Shown piece after piece: positions 33,958 through 36,834 of a stretch of 36,834 nt of DNA. Made by a program: the position numbers and the translations under genes. The notes under the pieces were generated by a model that saw only the letters and a program-made list of their open reading frames with translations, was not told where the DNA came from and made no database searches. Origin of the DNA: Saprospiraceae bacterium (GTDB taxonomy: Bacteria > Bacteroidota > Bacteroidia > Chitinophagales > Saprospiraceae). The stretch's first letter is position 1, and every line of letters starts with the position of its first letter. Location: contig WFYJ01000029.1 of the NCBI GenBank assembly GCA_015490175.1, forward strand, positions 1-36,834. The letters run 5' to 3'.

Positions 33958-36282
33958 ATGAGCACTTCGCCCCCACAACCCGACTTCATCAAAGATCTGA
34001 ACCCCACCCAGCGGCAGGCCGTCACCACACTCGACGGGCCGGTGCTGGTGGTGGCCGGTCCCGGCTCGGGCAAGACGCGCGTGCTGACCTACCGCATCGC
34101 GTGGATGTTGTCGCAGGGCGTGCCGCCGCATCAGATCCTGGCGCTCACCTTTACCAACAAAGCCGCGCGCGAGATGAAGGAGCGCATCGAAAAGGTGGTG
34201 GGGGCGGCAGCCAACAACGTGTGGGCAGGCACCTTTCACTCGCTCTTCGCGCGCATCCTGCGCATCGAAGCCGGGCACATCGGCTATCCGTCCAACTTTA
34301 CTATCTACGATACCGACGATACGAAGAGCCTGCTGGCCAACATCATCAAGGAGATGCAGCTCAACAAGGAGCACTACAACGTCAATGTGGTGCGCAACCG
34401 CATCGCTCACGCGAAGAGCAAGCTGATCACCCCGAAGCGCTACGCCTCGCTGCCGGCCCTGCTCGAAGAAGACAAGATGGCGAAGCGCCCCCGCCTGGTG
34501 GATGTCTATCGCGAGTACATGATCCGATGCAAGCGGGCCGGCGCCATGGACTTCGACGACCTGTTGTTGCGCATGTACGAGCTGCTGCAGAACCACGAGG
34601 CGGTGCGCAAGAAGTACCAGGCCCGCTTCCGATACGTGCTGGTGGACGAGTTTCAGGACACCAACGAGCTGCAGTACGCCATCGTGCGCAAGCTGGTCCA
34701 CTACGAAGGCAGCCCGCGCAACGTGTGTGTGGTGGGCGACGACGCGCAGAGCATCTATGCCTTTCGCGGAGCCACCATTCAGAACATTCTTGACTTCCAG
34801 AAAGACTTCAAGCCATATGGCGTCAAGGTGTTCAAGCTGGAGCAGAACTACCGCTCGACGCGCCACATCGTCGAGGCGGCCAACGAGCTGATCACCTACA
34901 ACAAGCGGCAGATACCCAAAACCATCCGCTCGGAAAAGGGCGAGGGTGAGCGCATCCGCGTGGTGCAGGCCATGAGCGAGACCGAGGAAGGACGGCGCGT
35001 GGCCGACATGATCGTGGAGCAGAAGAACCGCCATCACCTGCGCAACCGCGACTTCGCCGTGCTGTATCGCACCAATGCCCAGTCGCGCGTGCTCGAAGAA
35101 CACCTGCGTCACTACAACATACCGTACCGCGTCTTTGGGGGCATGTCGTTCTACCAGCGCAAGGAAATCAAGGACGTGATCGCGTACCTGCGGCTGGCCG
35201 TCAACCCCGCAGACGAGGAAGCCCTGCGCCGCGTCATCAACCTGCCGCGTCGCGGCATCGGCGACACGACCATGGCCAAAGTGGCCGCGCTGGCTGCCTC
35301 GGCGGGCAAGCCCATCTTCGAGGTGCTCGATCAGGTGCCGGTAGCGGCGCGCACGGCCAATGCGCTGGCCGATTTCAAAAAAATGGTGTTGCGCTTCGGA
35401 CAAAAGGCCGCCCAGGTTGATGCTTGGGAAGCGGCCGAGTACATCCTCGACAAGTCGGGCTACCTGAAAATGCTGCAGCAGGACACCACCCGCGAGGGCC
35501 TGGCGCGGCAGGAGACCGTGGCCGGCCTGCTCGACAGCATCAAGGAATTCGTGGACAACGACCAGGAGTTTGCCGAAGCCGGGCAAGACAAATCGCTGGC
35601 GAGCTGGCTGCAAAACGTGGCGCTCATGACCGACCTGGACGAGTCGAACGACCATGACGACTATGTCACGCTCATGTCGGTGCACTCGGCCAAGGGCCTC
35701 GAGTTTCCATCGGTGTTCGTGGTGGGGCTCGAGGAAAACCTGTTCCCTTCGTTCCTGAGCAAGGAAAATCCCGACGGCATCGATGAGGAGCGCCGCCTCT
35801 TCTACGTGGCCATCACGCGTGCCGAGCGTTTCCTCACCCTCAGCTATGCGCGCAGCCGCTACCAGTACGGCAAGCAGCGCTTCAACGAGCCCAGCCGCTT
35901 CCTCAGCGAGATCGACCCGAAGCATCTCGAACTCACGGGCTCGGCCCGCGACCTCGTGGCGCGACGTCGGCGGCGCCACGGCCTTTCGGCCTCGGGCGCC
36001 AAAGCGCCGGCTGCAGGGGCTCGTGTGCAGGGCGCTTTTCGCCGCCGCACCAAGGCCTCGGGCCTGCCCGACCGCGTCGATCCGGCTACCTTCAAACCCA
36101 GCCCGCCCGACCGGATTCAGGTGGGCATGCGCGTGCTGCACATCAAGTTTGGCGAAGGAAAGGTGCTCGCCATTGACGGCGAGCGCGACAAGCGCATGGC
36201 CACCATCTTCTTCAAGGAGCTGCCCGACTCGCCACAGCGCCGCATCATGCTCAAATTTGCCAAGTTGCAAATACTCGACTGA
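33958..36282 (+). CDS. pcrA: ATP-dependent DNA helicase PcrA/UvrD
   Basis: 774 residues of superfamily 1A helicase. Motifs in order: LNPTQRQAV (Q motif), AGPGSGKTRVLTYR (Walker A, about residues 33-46), LTFTNKAAREMKER (Ia), VDEFQDTN (II), DDAQSIYAFRGA (III), QNYRST (IV), MSVHSAKGLEFP (V) and RRLFYVAITRAE (VI). A basic linker (ARRRRRHG) and a C-terminal Tudor-like domain (VGMRVLHIKFGEGKVLAIDGE) match PcrA, which binds RNA polymerase there. It unwinds DNA 3'-5' in repair and at replication-transcription conflicts. It has its own promoter and ends back to back with the next gene (TGA-TCA). Confidence 0.96.
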   Translation: MSTSPPQPDFIKDLNPTQRQAVTTLDGPVLVVAGPGSGKTRVLTYRIAWMLSQGVPPHQILALTFTNKAAREMKERIEKVVGAAANNVWAGTFHSLFARILRIEAGHIGYPSNFTIYDTDDTKSLLANIIKEMQLNKEHYNVNVVRNRIAHAKSKLITPKRYASLPALLEEDKMAKRPRLVDVYREYMIRCKRAGAMDFDDLLLRMYELLQNHEAVRKKYQARFRYVLVDEFQDTNELQYAIVRKLVHYEGSPRNVCVVGDDAQSIYAFRGATIQNILDFQKDFKPYGVKVFKLEQNYRSTRHIVEAANELITYNKRQIPKTIRSEKGEGERIRVVQAMSETEEGRRVADMIVEQKNRHHLRNRDFAVLYRTNAQSRVLEEHLRHYNIPYRVFGGMSFYQRKEIKDVIAYLRLAVNPADEEALRRVINLPRRGIGDTTMAKVAALAASAGKPIFEVLDQVPVAARTANALADFKKMVLRFGQKAAQVDAWEAAEYILDKSGYLKMLQQDTTREGLARQETVAGLLDSIKEFVDNDQEFAEAGQDKSLASWLQNVALMTDLDESNDHDDYVTLMSVHSAKGLEFPSVFVVGLEENLFPSFLSKENPDGIDEERRLFYVAITRAERFLTLSYARSRYQYGKQRFNEPSRFLSEIDPKHLELTGSARDLVARRRRRHGLSASGAKAPAAGARVQGAFRRRTKASGLPDRVDPATFKPSPPDRIQVGMRVLHIKFGEGKVLAIDGERDKRMATIFFKELPDSPQRRIMLKFAKLQILD

Positions 36283-36549
36283 TCAGGTGAAGTGCGCCAG
36301 CGCATAAAACAGGCCGATGATCAGCGTGAGCCAGGCCGCCACGTCCAGCACGCTCAGTATGAGTGGGCCGGTGGCCTTGCGGCCAAAAAGGCGACGCGCC
36401 TTCAGGCTCAGCACGAGCGCAGGTATCGAAATCAGGATCGAGCCAAAGACGAAAAGCGGCAGCTCGAATGCCACGCCAAAGATGATGGCCAGACAAGCCG
36501 CCATGCCCAGTCCCCAGGCCCAACGGAGTAGCTTCATTCCTTTTTTCAT
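36283..36549 (-). CDS. Small membrane protein, unknown
   Basis: 88 residues from the ATG at 36549 (MKKGMKLLRW; the ATG at 36537 is possible). Three hydrophobic segments are seen (GLGMAACLAIIFGVAF, FVFGSILISIPALVLSL, LILSVLDVAAWLTLIIGLFYAL) with a basic loop KARRLFGRK. In size and layout it recalls the C-terminal halves of the membrane proteins at 32167 and 33231, but sequence similarity is weak. A TATCTTGA box on the minus strand (36632-36639) may be its promoter. It converges on pcrA with no gap. Confidence 0.65.
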   Translation of the reverse strand: MKKGMKLLRWAWGLGMAACLAIIFGVAFELPLFVFGSILISIPALVLSLKARRLFGRKATGPLILSVLDVAAWLTLIIGLFYALAHFT

Positions 36550-36646
36550 GAGCCAGTGCATTTGGATGCGGGCGCGTCGCCATGGGCGTTTTGAGTGGAC
36601 ACCTCTCCTCCCCACATCGTTTCCCGAGGCTTCAAGATAAAAATAT

Positions 36647-36756
36647 GCCCAACGCAATCCGGTTTGGGAATTTGAGATGGAGTGAAGGAGCGACTGAGCG
36701 AAGGGGTGACCGAGCGCACGAAATTCGCCTGAGGGGTGCCAAACGCTCAACGCTGT
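36647..36756. repeat. Intergenic repeat with hairpin module F
   Basis: Hairpin CCCAA...TTGGG (36648-36668) followed by AATTT, then GAGATGGAGTGAAGGAGCG and further GAG words, CGAGCGCACGAA and CTCAACGCT. Bases 36654-36722 repeat 20511-20579 with two differences. Confidence 0.85.
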
Positions 36757-36834
36757 AGAGTCCAGTTAAGTCATACTAACTGAGCGTCCAGAAAAGTCGT
36801 ACTAACTTTTTGGACCCGAAAACAAGCCGAAAAG
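36757..36834. repeat. Direct and inverted repeat at the window edge, possible IS end
   Basis: Two copies of GTCCAG-(4 bases)-GTC-TACTAACT lie in tandem (about 36760-36780 and 36786-36807). The second is also a stem: GTCCAGAAAAGT pairs with ACTTTTTGGAC over a CGTACTA loop. Such compound repeats are typical of mobile-element ends, but the window stops before any gene that would show this. Confidence 0.45.

Noticed and set aside
33787-36270. 827-codon minus-strand frame opposite pcrA
   Set aside because: Antisense shadow of a helicase with all motifs in place; no recognisable domain.

Overview
The window reads as Bacteroidota chromosome, probably a GC-rich member of the Saprospiria-like lineages, though the class is uncertain. 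Promoters upstream of several genes carry the Bacteroidota -7 box TAnnTTTG, some with a TTTG -33 box. Gene content fits: DUF1573 and FISUMP lipoproteins, a Haem_bd cytochrome-like protein, an SDR-type threonine dehydrogenase next to kbl, secreted DinB, and DUF4286. No rRNA, tRNA or CRISPR array was recognised.

Layout. 1-3313 (minus strand) is a polysaccharide O-acetylation cassette, SGNH hydrolase - MBOAT - SGNH-like protein. 3397-5127 is an intact IS1634-like insertion sequence. 5128-11183 (minus strand) is a tightly coupled, visibly AT-richer operon read right to left: Cmr1-like RAMP, OLD/AAA15-type ATPase, TOPRIM-like protein, a second (Cas7-like) RAMP, and a type IIG restriction-modification protein cut off by the IS just before its NPPY motif. 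There is no Cas10, Cas6, Cas1/2 or repeat array, so this is a candidate non-canonical defence system and the main item of interest. 11312-13594 holds the threonine catabolism pair (kbl, tdh-type SDR). 13831-15294 holds a lone HsdR_N nuclease-domain protein, an outer-membrane barrel candidate and a small membrane protein.

15521-22565 (plus strand) carries PolX with a degenerate polymerase site, a DUF1573 lipoprotein, UbiA prenyltransferase, Haem_bd protein, hotdog thioesterase, secreted DinB, VOC protein and FISUMP lipoprotein, separated by long repeat-filled gaps. 22967-31689 carries an FtsX-like permease, GMP synthase, a lipoprotein of the periplasmic-binding fold coupled to TrmH, an OmpH/Skp chaperone, an M50 protease with CBS domains, an acyl-CoA dehydrogenase and DUF4286. 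32167-36549 carries two paralogous small membrane proteins (one frameshifted), PcrA/UvrD helicase and a small membrane protein.

Two features run across the whole window. First, intergenic gaps are built from a small set of recurring sequence modules. Second, the 13-mer TTTGCCGAAAGGC occurs seven times and its base-pair-swapped variant TTTGGCGAAAGCC three times, in genes and gaps on both strands, but never inside the IS or the RAMP operon. This looks like an uptake-sequence-like or HIP1-like genomic word and marks that segment as recently acquired.
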